Made by a program: the position numbers and the translations under genes
In this document: piece after piece, positions 7,945-19,313 of the stretch
Layout of the letters: the number at the start of each line of letters is the position of its first letter
Position numbering within the stretch: position 1 is the first letter of the stretch
Notes under the pieces: model-generated
Told to the model about the DNA's origin: nothing
Databases searched by the model: none
The model's input: the letters and a program-made list of their open reading frames with translations, nothing else
Source: Salisapilia sapeloensis
Taxonomy: Eukaryota; Oomycota; Peronosporomycetes; Peronosporales; Salisapiliaceae
Length of the DNA stretch: 24,682 nucleotides
Direction of reading: 5' to 3'
Assembly (NCBI GenBank): GCA_023334545.1
Contig: JAADVB010000259.1
Coordinates: forward strand, 1-24,682

Positions 7945-10514
7945 TTATAGCAATTGCAGAGGTAACGAATCCTCATTCTGAAGGACACTCTCCAAAACGC
8001 TACTCGCTTGCTTTAAGAACGGATGATCCAATGCCTCTTGCGCTGTTATCCGATTCTCCGTATCCTTCTCCATCATCCGAGCAATCTACAATACATACGA
8101 TCAGTCCGCTATCTTTTACATACACGAGAGATACACGTACGAGATCCTTTGCACGTGGAGAGATGGCGATCCATTCCGGATCTTCAAATTCGTACTCGAC
8201 CGACTTGTTCATACGAATGAGCTCTTCGTCGTTCACGCCAAAGAACGGTTCGTACCCGCATAGCATCGTGTACGCCACGACACCGACGGAAAACATGTCG
8301 ACACCACCAGGATACGCCTCTCCTTTTCCTGCAAGTAGGATCTCTGGTGCGACAAACCCAGGCGTACCGCATCGACCTTTAAGCTTCCCATCCGGTTGGA
8401 TGAATGCTGCCATGCCAAAGTCCGCAATCTTAAGCAACGAGTAGCATAAGAAGTGGTCTGTCGACTCGACAAAGTGAAGCGCGAGATTCGATAGCTTAAT
8501 GTCTCGATGCGCAACGCCGTTCTGCTGACAATACCCGACTGCTTGGACGAGACTTGCGATCAGATATGACGCTCGGTTTTCATCTACCGCCGTGTTTTGA
8601 ACAATTTCGTCATGTAAATCACCAGAATGCATGAGCTCGAGCTCAAGAACAAGTAACTGACGTGTCTCAAAGAGAGACAAGAGGCGTATGACAGGACAGT
8701 ATCCTCCTTCTGCACGCACAGTCAAGACCGCTTGCGTTAGTATTTCACGAGCTACCGTATCTGGACGCTCCGTCTCCCTAGCGACTTGTTTCCAAAACGC
8801 GTCTTTATCCATAATCTTTAAAGCAGACTGCTTCCGAGTGCCTTGTCGACGCTGTGCTTGTTTTACGACAGAGAACCGACCTCTTCCTAGCTCCGTATCA
8901 CCAAAGTCAGTCACGAACAGATCTTCGATCGACAGCGTCGACGCAGACGACAGAGCTCGGAACCACTCTCCTGCTTGTGTCTGCGTCTCGAGCTGCATCC
9001 AACATTCATTGTGCAGCGCGCCACCATCCATAGAGGCTGTGCGGTAGTACTTAAGAGCGAATTCGAGAGGAGAGCTATTCGGTTGGAAGTGGACAACGGA
9101 TGCATCCGTGACATTAGCAAATCCAATCGGTCGACTACTCTCTTTTTCGTCTAAGTACTCCCATAGACAATTACGAGAGAGCGTGACGAATCGTTTGCTC
9201 CATTTGCGACCAGGCTGCTTGAGCCATGCCCACGCATGCATCCCGTCATTCTGCTTCTGAGCTTCTCTCAATGCCGTGAAGACATCGGATGGGAGGGACG
9301 TCGCCAAGCACGGGACAAACCATGAGGATGCATCCCACTTTGGATCTTCCGGAGAAGATGGAACAGGCGTCAGGACTGCAGTTGTGTCATGGATATCCGC
9401 GACACTGTCCTCTGCAATGGAGTTCATGCCGAAGGACGAGGCACTACTAAAGCTCGTGGAACTGCTAGTACGCTGGAAAGCTTGTGCTCCATGGAGACTC
9501 ATCTCATCTCCTAGGAATGCATGGGCACTGTTACCAGTGTTATCGTTATGGATCGTCGTGAAGCACTTGCGTAAAGCAGTGTCAACGGTGGATCCACTCG
9601 CACTAAGAGACGTTTCGAGTAATGGACAATTGATCATGATATGGTCTCCACCACAATTTGCACACACGGATGCTCGTTTCGGACTTTTATAATATGCAGC
9701 TTGAGGTAATTGCAATGGAGAAGGTCCAGTAACACTGGATGAAGTAGAGGAAGAAACGCTCTCGGTTAGGGTCGGAGACATCGTCTTAGTGTCCTCTTCT
9801 TTGGTTTTTGAAGGCGTCTCGTCCTCAGAACTTGTCGTGTCCGAGTGACCGGCATGCACATCAGTCAAGTTGAGCGAGTCGCGACGATCAATATTGCGTA
9901 TACTACATGATGAATGAGCATTTGTAGGTAGAGATAAAGATAGAGAGAGGATCTTACCTTATATCTCCGCTCTCATGAAGACTATTCATCATGAGACGCT
10001 GGATTAAAACGTCCATCTGCACTTCCCACGGCTTGACCTTGACATCCATCGATTGGGACGTCGTGCTTCCATCCGTCGCTCGCGGTGGAGCAGGAGACTT
10101 GGTCTCCTTATCAGACCGATCATCAGCGCTTGATGCAGCCTCCAACTCTGGTTCTTGCCCAGCGCTACCGTCGGCACCGGCAGTTACGCGCACGGCCGTA
10201 TGTGTCGCGAGATTTCCTTTTTTATGAATAAGTTTAAAGCAGCTCACGCAGTATGTATCATGGCAGCATCCTCGACAACTAAGCTGAGCATATCGTAGCT
10301 CGCAGTAGACACAAAGCGATTGTCCATGTCTGATCGAAGCGTGCGACGGTTCTATCGTCTCCGTCTCTTCACCGCCACGCTTTTGCTGCATGAACCATAC
10401 TCTCCAGCTCGCATTCTCCAGTCGCTCCGCTTCACTCACAAACCGTCGCATAGTCGAGAATGACTGCCACGACTTGCGGACAGCCGTCTCGAGGTCCACA
10501 CCCGTCGCCTGCAT
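7945..10514 (-). CDS. B-box zinc finger / PH domain / serine-threonine protein kinase
   Basis: Exons 10514-9958, 9902-8141 and 8085-7945 with two 55-bp introns give 819 aa. Order: a B-box-like zinc finger (residues 68-105; Cys68, 71, 80, 83/84, 89, 92, His97, His105); a CCHC-type knuckle (Cys266, Cys269, His273, Cys278); a serine-rich linker; a PH domain (about 407-507, AWLKQPGRKWSKRFVTL); and a kinase domain from about 518. Kinase residues are intact: glycine loop GRGRFSVV (525-532), Lys548, Glu572, HRDIKLSN (651-658), DFG (680-682) and APE (704-706). The last exon supplies the end of the kinase lobe (ARMMEKDTENRITAQEALDHPF), confirming that intron. The kinase looks CAMK-like. PH suggests lipid-membrane recruitment; substrate unknown. 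It is head-to-head with the dioxygenase, 78 bp apart. Confidence 0.92.
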
Positions 10515-10592
10515 CCTTCTCGCGACTTTTTCTGTCGGTCACTTGATGCTTGTCCAAACACTTGTGACGGACGCGACGTGGTCGGCACGACG
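10515..10592. promoter_or_regulatory. Bidirectional upstream region of kinase and dioxygenase
   Basis: A 78-bp gap between two divergent ATG codons. It contains GTGACGG and GCGACGTGG, similar to but not identical with the GACGTGAC elements of the SCP2/ORC5 gap. No TATA box is visible. Promoter function is inferred from position only. Confidence 0.3.
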
Positions 10593-11368
10593 ATGGCCAA
10601 GGGCAAGCGATATGATCGGCAGCAGCAGACTGGCAAGGCAAGGGCGGACAAGTCACAAGAGGAAGATGTTATCCCGCCTCTACTTGACTTTAAACGTGAA
10701 TATGGACACGGCTTGACGGCCGAGTTACTATATGGCGATTTGATCTACGCCGTGAAGAACTTTTTAAGCATGAACGAATGTGCACGCGTACGCAAGTATG
10801 CTGACCAAGAAGGCTTTGAACGAGTTACGCAACGTGCTTCTCGAGATTATGCCTTTCGTGATAATGATAGGATCTTGAGAAGACTGCCTGCCGTCGCAGA
10901 ACTGCTGTGGGAACGCATTAAGCCGTTAGTCCCGGAGGAATATGAAGGCATGCGTGCTGTTGGATTGAATCCAGCGCTACGTTTCTACCGGTATACTGGT
11001 ATCGTAAGAGGAAATGGAGTTTTATTGACGCATGCGATAGGTATCGAGCCGGACAGAGCTTTGGGTGTCACGTGGACCAGAGCGACGTGGATCCAGTGAC
11101 AGGCTACCACAGTCGCTTCACCGTCCTCGTCTATCTGAACGACGCGGAGGACTCGGATCTCAAGGGCGGGAGCACAGTCTTCTACGGCGAACCAACGAGT
11201 CGCAAGGCCAAGCAGAAACCTGTTGTGCTAGATGTCGCTCCAAAGACCGGCGCAGCACTTATCCATGGCCATGGCGACCAATGTCTCCTGCACGAAGGAG
11301 CTGCAGTCTCCCAAGGCGCCAAGTACTTACTCCGTACAGACGTCATGTACACCAATACAAGCGGATAG
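10593..11368 (+). CDS. 2-oxoglutarate/Fe(II) dioxygenase, prolyl 4-hydroxylase-like
   Basis: Exons 10593-10990 and 11041-11368 with a 50-bp intron (phase 2) give 241 aa. The splice rebuilds the family core FYRYRAGQSFGCHVD. The iron ligands are His143, Asp145 (HxD) and distal His217 in CLLHEG. The 2-oxoglutarate side is supplied by GAKYLLRTDVMY (225-236, Lys227 and Arg231). The family hydroxylates protein or small-molecule substrates using oxygen and 2-oxoglutarate, releasing succinate. This form, ending in LRTDVMY, resembles stand-alone P4Hc-domain enzymes. The N-terminus (MAKGKRYDRQQQ) is basic with no signal peptide, so it is likely cytosolic or nuclear rather than collagen-type ER. I prefer the ATG at 10593 to the GTG at 10578. 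Substrate unknown. It is tail-to-tail with NUP205, 35 bp apart. Confidence 0.92.
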
Positions 11369-11403
11369 TAGAAAAATGATTTGTCTGTATTCTGCGTGTA
11401 TGC

Positions 11404-14400
11404 TTAGGACCGAGTACTCGCTAGTAGCTCCCTTAGTCGTCTCGCAATCGCATGCAGGAACTTGTTACCCTATCGAATACAACATGATTAGATTCCATCA
11501 TCTACTAGATCAAATGATAAGATAAATAAGGTACCTCATGTGGCTTAAGTGTGCGCAATGCATCTGCAAGTGGATGTTGAACGGCATGCACCTTATCTTT
11601 CTCCAAGCCAGGAACGTAGTGGGCAAAGTGGAGCATCAGGACGATAGATAGATTCTCAATCGCAAACGTCATGCTGTCCGTATGATACTCCACAATGTTT
11701 CGCCAAGCAAGTAGCTTGTCGCTACGCTCGTGCTTGGCACACCCTCGACCTGCCGCAAGACGATCGAGTAGAAGCTGTCCACTCTCCAACGCCGTCGTGA
11801 ACATCTGCAGTCGAGCTGTTGCGGCATCTAACGTCGGTGACTGTCTCCACAATGGCGTCGTCGCAGACTCGAACGCTTGCAAGTCTCTCGAAGCCAACGA
11901 CGGGATGCTCCATTCGTCATTCCGCGCAGACGTCGATAGAGACATGAGTGGACTGCTCCCTTCGCCTTCATCCAGCACACGCATGACACGATTGGCACAA
12001 AAGGCAGCAGCATTGCAGACGATCATGCGAGAAGCGTACACCTTGTCTTCATCAAACGCCGACAGCTCGAGCAACGACGCACTGTCTTGCGCATTGCCGT
12101 CGCTTAGGATCTGCACACAGTCCGGACACGAGAACCGATGGGCACGACTCGCCTGCTGCTCCAATGCATTTGCCGGATGCACCTTGAGCCACCACACTCC
12201 ATCATCATCACGCATATCCTGATCGACTGGAAGAGGTTCTGATCCGTAGAAGAGAAGGACATGCAGCACCGACTGCGCCAATCGTTCCCACTTGGTTTCT
12301 GGAAGCACTTGGACGCACAAGTCGTCGAACTGACCGACGTACCGCAGGACGAACGTCACGTACGAGATCTCGCGGAGAAGCTCGAGACTCTGAGGCGTGC
12401 CTTCCTCTAGCTTTAGTGCTCCAGCGAACAGCTTCCGTCTGCTCGAGATGAGATGGAGTGTCTGGTCTGCAAAGGCACGATGCTGCGGCAAGGACGAACC
12501 CATGGCACTCAGCAGACGGAGGACAGGTAGCCACTTGCGACTGTACATGGCTTCTAGACGCTGGAAGGTGGCGCGAGACGTCTCCTCTAGCTGTGGTGCA
12601 TGCAGTCGAGGGCGATGCGTAGGTAAGTTCTTAGCGTTCGTGAGCACACGCAAGAGGTTGCTTTCCAGTAGGATGCGTGCGCCTTCTTTCGAAGCAGCGA
12701 CACGAGAGAAGAGCGAGAGGAAACATTCGTACATGGTACCGACGGTCGAGCTGTCTACTCCTGGCGGCAGCACATTGTCCCTCCCTTCTCCAGCGTCTTC
12801 CTTAGCGAGCTCCGCATCTAGTTCACACAGACGCTGGAAGACATCGACAAAGTGGGCTAAGAATCCCTTCTCGCGTAGCGATCGAAGAACGACAGCGCCT
12901 TGCTCGAATGACGCAATGGACTCGAGACTCGAGATAGCTAGCGCCATGCTCAGCGGATCGTCTCCATCACTCGCATCACGGCAGATCTGATCCACGACTT
13001 GCGTCGACAGCGCGTTCAGCCTCTTACCGACAGCAGGAGCTCCTGGCGCGAGCAACTCGAACGAATCGCTCGTCTGGCTTGCAGGCAGCATGTGCAGCAC
13101 ATTCATGACGCACGTGTACAGCATCGCTCGGGCGTGGCGTGCTGCAACTGGGTTTCCAGCCGCCGTGTGTGCATTGCAAATGGCTCGGAAGACACGTTCC
13201 AAGGTATCCACAAGCTTTTGATCCCTTGTCTCGGCGTCTTCCTGAGGTGGTTGACGCATCTCAAAGAGCATCGTAAGCGTGATACGTGCTGCAATCTCAA
13301 ACAACTGCGCTGAGATACCTGCCTTAGTCGTCAGCTTTTGCAAAAGAGTCGAGACAAAGCCAAAGAGCAATTCGCCTCGGACATCAGCTTGGACCATCGT
13401 CCTCTGTTCATTCGAAGGAGACAAATAGTCGACTACAAGTACTTCTGCCAAGTCACCAAGCGCTCGAAGCGCATGGCTTTCCGCTGCCACGCGTTCAGAG
13501 TAGAGATTCCAATGGACAGCCCAGCGTAGTAGCTGCTCGACATTGGAGCTCCCGACAGCAGATTGAGAGACACCGGAACGCATTCGCTTGGCACTTGAGG
13601 CCGGTAAAAAGTCGAGAGCATTCGGAGCACTAGCTTCCATCGCTTGGAGTTCACGACAGAACGTCTCGACATCAATACGTAGCCACTTGTAATATCCTCT
13701 CGTGACCTCACCAGCAGCTTTCTCTGCGATCGACACGACCTGCTTGTCTTCCGGTACGTCCGGTGGGAAGAATTCAAACGCGCTTTCGTCTAGCAGCCGA
13801 CTAATAAGCGTCTTCTCACCTTCTTTCTCAAACAAAAGTTCTAGGACGCTCGCCATGGAAGGAGTGACGGGAGCTCGTTTGAGCAAACCGACGTGTAGGT
13901 ACACTGCGAGACCTTTGAGGAACCACCCGCGCATGTTAAGCGACGCAATGACTTCCGACGGACTGCGACGACGACCGATACGCATCAAAGCGCTGAAGAG
14001 TTCCATCTGACACGCAAAGTAGTCATACGCACGACTCTCAAGCACCGTCGTCACGACCTCAGAAGAGAACTCACTAGCTAACAAAAGGTAGAGGACGTGG
14101 TAACAACGTTCCGCAAGCTCCGGGTACTCGAGGACAAAGTCTGCGTTCGAAACGAGCGTAATGATCGCATCGAGACCGGACTTGATGTACCCCCCGTCTT
14201 GATTCGACCGCATGTGCAGCACACCTAAGAGCAAGTGCGCAACGTTGGGCGCCGATCGGTTCAGATTGTCTAGCAGGAGATCTAAGATAGCGCTGCGGAC
14301 ACTTGGTCGAGGCGTCCGACGTTCTGACAGTTCGAATTGAGCTGACGATGTCGCTGGATCCAGTCGCTTGCGCTTACGTGTCGATGGTATGGTGATGTCA

Positions 14401-17400
14401 CCAGCATCGAGACTGTCTACACTAGCAGCACGACCTTTTCCAAGTTGTTCATCCACTTCGATCGAGTCGTCATCGGCACTAAGCAGACGCTGCATGTAGC
14501 CAAGCACGATCGGTGTCGCGGCACCACTGTCCACGAGGAGATCGACTAGTTCCTGTCCTGTCAAACGACTACTGACCATGCGCATGATTACGGCAGACAA
14601 GTGCGGAATGTACGATGACTTGGTGTACTGGATGTACATGGCCATATTGACAAAGTCCGAGCGGTAGCGACACAAGATCGAGTGCAGTAACTCCACTTGC
14701 AGCCGATGCGAAGGCTGGCGACACAAGTCCCAGTTGACAAACTTCTGGTCGTTCTCGAGCACCAAGACCATGATCTCCATCGCATGCTGCACGCACCTTT
14801 CCCGCAAGAGCCCGACAGTCGTCGTCTCTAGGCGGTGCTTGGCTCGCCTACGCGATGGCACATGACCAGCATAGTTAAGTGCACCATACGTCGCCTCAGT
14901 CGTCTTCTTGACAATGTCCAGACAGTAGACGAACGCATGTTCCAGGTGGACTTCTAGCGACGTGTTCTCTAGACCTTCCGCACCAGCATCACTGGACAGA
15001 ATGAGCAATAACTTCGTCAGCAACGGACTGCTGGACAGTATGCGAGCTAAGAGCTGATGAGAAAGACTCGATTCGTCGGTCGAGTTATCACCGTTACGCA
15101 GAACTTGCTTGAAGATCGACAAGGCACGACTCGCGAGTGCCCACTTCTCTTCTTCAAAGTCATACTTGCGCTGATCAAACTGGAGGAAGATACGGTCAAC
15201 TAGGAACTCAAAGTAGACTTGAATCGCAGCCACTTTGCCATCTCCTTCGAACGCTCGCCAGGCGTGAGGAGAAGCAAAGAGCTCCGTCAAGAGTGCTAAG
15301 AAGCCTTTTGTCGCAGGATACGTTCGACTTGCACTCTCATAGTGCTCTAACTCGTAGCTTAGATCTTCTCGACCGTATATAGATACGTCTGCGGACGTCC
15401 GAAGGATCTGGAGAGCATCTACGTGTTTCCATAGGAACGGAGCGATCTCCGGTACGCGTGCAAAGACGGCCAGTGTCTTCATGAGAGAACCTTTTAGAGC
15501 ACTCGGAATACGACATTGCAATAGCGACACGAATGTCGGGACAGGTACCCAGTCGTGGTTGTGGAAGAAGATCAGAGCGAGTTGATGATCGGCCACGACT
15601 GCCTGGATGACTGCTTGAATCGCTTGTAGCGCCTCTAGCTCCTTTGGACGGATGAACTTTTGACCTGGATTGGACGTCGCATGCGCTGTGAGTGCGCCGG
15701 ACAAGTCTCCAAACTCCTGCGGCTTCTCAGCGTCCGTCAATAGACGCTGGTACTTGATCATGACAGCAAAGTAATGGTCCCAGCAGAGGATTGTCGGGTT
15801 CTGCTTCACGTGCTGGAAAGCCAATTGGGCACAGTCTGGACCTCTAGCAGCAGCTGCCACGAGCTCCATATACGAAGGCAAGCACGCAGGGTTCTCATGT
15901 GCTGCGTCCCGACAGATGATTAAAAAGTTATGACAACGACCAGAGTACCCTTCGACACCGACAAAGCTCGAGTCATCTGTCGAAGACACTTCTTCCATAT
16001 CAGAACGTTGGGAAGTCATGTCTTCAACACGCCAAAAGGCACGTGCAAAGGACGAATCGAGACTGCAGAGTGCGATGGCATAGTCCATCAAGTTCTCGAG
16101 GCAGTCTCCTGACTTATCTTCATCGTCTTCACTCATGGCAGACCGGTCCGCGACAGTCGGTACATTCGTCACGAGTTTCGAAGAGTACTTGACAAAGAGC
16201 AATTCGAGACTACGTTCGTGCATGGCGAACAAGACAGGATCACGATCACGATCGGGAAGGTGCTTGAGGAAGACGTCTGTCAAGGTCGAAAAAGCACGGT
16301 CTTTAATGGCTTTCTTCACAATTCGAGGCGCTTCATCTGCCTCCGTGAAGCACGAGTTGTCCGAGAGACTGTTACCAGTGGATGCACCGAGGAAGGCTGC
16401 CCAGCACAGTCTCGCAACGCTCTGGAAGTTCGATTGTTCCCATTCTTCCTTATGGAAGACAACATGGAGGTCAGCGACGGTGGAAGAATGATCCGAGTCG
16501 AATAAGACGCGACCGGACACTCTGTTCCCTGTGTTTCGATCCGTTTTCTCGCCGTCCGGAAGCAATACTTGCAGCAGTGCCACCTGCAAAGACGCTAACG
16601 CACGTAGCGTATACGATACGAGCTCAATGTCGTTCTTAGGGGAGGCTCCGGCGACAGATGTGCTGTCGGATAGCTGCGAGAAGGAAGACAAGTTGAGGAT
16701 ATGCGGAGAGACCTTGGCGACGGAAGCTCCGAGACGGTCTGAAAGCTTGTGCAGAGATTTACCCAGCGACACGGTCTCCTGTGGCGTCACCTTGTAGCTC
16801 GATGCGATCAATACGACGCAATCTGCAATCAACGCATGCCAGTAGCTAGCCAATTTTTTGGCACTCGCTGTCTGGACGAGCTTGGGCAGTTGGTTCTCAT
16901 AGCTGCTTAGGAGGTTCGTCAATAGGCCCTGGTCTAAGAGTTTATTGGAAAACGTAGTGATGAATTCAAGACGATCGACAGGCAGCGTCGTCTCGAGACG
17001 TAGCTTGAGCAAGTCCTTTACAATGAGCAATTTATACTCGAGTTCCGAGACTAGAATGTGACGTGCTGCTGCTGGGATATCCTCTGCGATGGCACCATCT
17101 CCCAACTGATCGACACGTTCGAGCCACTGTCGACGCCCGGCATCGCTCGCCAGTAGCCATAGTTCGCAGCTCTTCTTTTCATTGTACTGCCACTCGTCAC
17201 TGAGTTGAATGATCGCCTCCTGCACTCGTGAAGGGACGTCGACCGACTTTCCTTTCACAGTCACGCGGTTTTGCTGCAATGCCGATCGCTCTTGTGCCTG
17301 TGGTGGATCAAAGGACAGGGGAGCGACGAGAGATCCGATTGCAGCCTCGAGCGACTCGACAAAAGTCTCGGCGTCATCGTCGTTCATCGATTGGGCGGCA

Positions 17401-17480
17401 TAGGACCGTAGCTCTTGATACAACGATCGGTAGGTAAGCGAAGGCGCAGTTTCAAGCGCAAGCGTCGGCGCGTCCGCCAT
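11404..17480 (-). CDS. NUP205: Inner-ring nucleoporin NUP205/Nup192 homologue
   Basis: One huge exon, 17480-11535 (1982 codons), is followed by a 65-bp intron (11470-11534) and a 22-codon last exon, 11469-11404, encoding GNKFLHAIARRLRELLASTRS. Total 2003 aa, close to the human NUP205 length (2012). It is an alpha-solenoid scaffold of the nuclear pore inner ring. Family support comes from the N-terminal segment with LQQNRVTVKGK and EAIIQLSDEWQYNEKKSCELWLL, which follows animal NUP205 (EAFILSDLF...ELLLAGE), from CWDHYFAVMIKYQRLL further on, and from helix-rich sequence without other domains. A basic patch TRKRKRLD near residue 1034 may be a nuclear localisation signal. Without the small last exon the frame would end in an intron-encoded tail at 11505. 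It is head-to-head with phosphoglycerate kinase. Confidence 0.9.
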
Positions 17481-17701
17481 CCTGCTGCCGGTTATTACTG
17501 GATTGGCAGCGATCGAATACTTTGCAGCTGCGGACCAGTAAACGACGAAAATATCCGATTTAATAGATGCATTGGTGTCGACAATGTGGAATTGTAGCCA
17601 TTCTTGTCCCGATACAAGCTTTTGAACGAATCAAATAATGGTAATATATTTTTATCTTTCCAGCACACTACCTCAAAGCACCAAAATCGAACGAATCCAA
17701 T
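17481..17701. promoter_or_regulatory. Divergent upstream region of NUP205 and phosphoglycerate kinase
   Basis: This 221-bp spacer turns AT-rich near the PGK start. GAACGAATCAAAT (17624-17636) recurs as GAACGAATCCAAT (17689-17701), ending at the PGK start codon, a 12/13 match. CCATTCTTGTCCC at 17598-17610 fits the loose oomycete initiator form YCAYTYY about 100 bp before the ATG, but such a short motif is expected by chance. A GTAGCC...TTTCCAG stretch could be a 5'-UTR intron. All of this is inference. Confidence 0.3.
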
Positions 17702-19038
17702 ATGATGCTCCGTCGATCGACCTCTTTATCGCTAATTCGTCGCCGTAGTGTGGCTGCAATGAGCACTTCGAAAGCTATGAATGTGCAGGAACTCTCGGAG
17801 CGTCAGTCGCTACGTGGAAAGCGTGTGCTCGTGCGTACGGACTTTAATGTACCGATGAAAAAAGGCGAGTCACCCGCTGTAATCTCGGATGATACGCGCA
17901 TTCGTGCAGCGCTCCCAACGGTTAACCTTTTGAAGGAGGCTGGAGCACGTACGATCCTGTGCTCCCACATGGGTCGTCCGAAAGGCGAAGTCAAGGAAGA
18001 ACTAAAGATGGCTCCGGTCGCCAAGCGTTTGTCCGAATTGCTCGGATCGTCTGTCGAACAGCTCGACGACTGCATCGGCGATAAAGTGTCCTCCAAACTA
18101 GACCAGATGAACGACGGAGACATTGTCATGCTCGAGAACCTACGTTTCTACAAACAGGAGGAGAAGAATGATCCGGACTTTGCCAAGCAATTGGCACACA
18201 ACGCAGACGTGTTCGTGAACGATGCTTTCGGTACTGCCCATCGTGCTCATGCGTCCACAGAAGGCGTCACGAAGCACATCGAGACGAACGTTGCTGGTTT
18301 CCTCATGGAAAAGGAGCTCCAGTACCTCGCTCGAGCCGTCGAAAGCCCCACACGTCCACTTGGCGCAGTCATTGGTGGTGCGAAAGTGTCCACCAAGATT
18401 CCAGTGCTCAAGTCTCTCCTAGAAAAGTGCGATAAGATCCTCGTCGGTGGCGGCATGATTTTCACCTTTTACAAGGCTCAGGTAGAGATCAATCGATTGC
18501 TATTATATACAAACGCGTACTCATCGTCTAGTAGGGCTATGACGTCGGCAAGTCCGTGGTGGAAGAAGATATGGTCGAAATGGCCAAGGATATCCTCGTG
18601 GAAGCGGATAAGCGTGGCGTGAAAGTCTTGCTACCGACCGATATCGTCATTGCCGATCGATTCGAAGCTGACGCCGAGTCTAAGACGGTGCAAGTGGATG
18701 CAATCCCATCCGAATGGATGGGCCTCGACGTCGGTCCATCGACTTTGTCTCAATTCGAGACAGAATTGAAGGAATGCAAGACGATCGTTTGGAATGGACC
18801 GATGGGTGTCTTTGAATACCCCAAGTTCGCACAAGGCACGGTGCAAGTTGCACAAGTCCTAGGTGAGTGCACCAAGGCCGGCGCGACTACGATCGTTGGT
18901 GGTGGCGATTCCGTCGCAGCCGTCGAAGCAGCGGGTCTAAGCGACACGTTGAGTCACATTTCGACCGGCGGTGGCGCCAGTCTCGAACTTTTGGAAGGAA
19001 AGGAGCTTCCAGGCGTAAAGGCCCTTTCGAGCGCGTAA
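17702..19038 (+). CDS. PGK: Phosphoglycerate kinase, likely mitochondrial form
   Basis: Exons 17702-18481 and 18535-19038 with a 53-bp intron (phase 0) give 427 aa. It transfers phosphate between 1,3-bisphosphoglycerate and ADP in glycolysis. Family motifs: [12 protein letters not shown], the substrate-binding [40 protein letters not shown] before the intron, WNGPMGVFE, and the nucleotide-binding [10 protein letters not shown] with [14 protein letters not shown] at the C-terminus. The first 26 residues ([19 protein letters not shown]...) are arginine- and serine-rich without acidic residues, a typical mitochondrial presequence. Mitochondrial lower glycolysis is established for stramenopiles. 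A second in-frame ATG at 17759 (MSTSKAMN) would yield a presequence-free enzyme of usual cytosolic size. All catalytic regions look intact. Confidence 0.98.
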
Positions 19039-19313
19039 CTGGATTGAATGAAACTGTTCCGATCAGCTTGAGATTGCCATAAGATCGTTTAAGGTACTTG
19101 CATCGTTTCAGGATTGGGCGTCCGATTACTTTTGCATCTTCTATAGAAACAGTTGTATTGATATGGACATCGCCATGGTCGTGGCATTGTAGTACCACAT
19201 GACCAGGAGCTCCTCTACCAGTGCACAACGTGTAAGCGATCGTGCACTGTAGGACGTAAAGAGTACAGACAAGAGTAAAAAGTCGTGGCAACTGGAGAGA
19301 TAGATAGTTCGAT
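19039..19313. other. PGK-myosin intergenic spacer
   Basis: 275 bp between two co-directional genes; it should contain the PGK 3' end and the myosin promoter. A minus-strand frame stays open across it (part of 18887-19336), but it runs antisense into both flanking genes and matches no family I know. No repeats or RNA genes seen. Confidence 0.4.

Noticed and set aside
12397-12990. 197-codon plus-strand frame inside NUP205
   Set aside because: Serine/arginine-rich low-complexity product antisense to a well-supported nucleoporin; one of many such shadows over 11.5-17.5 kb.
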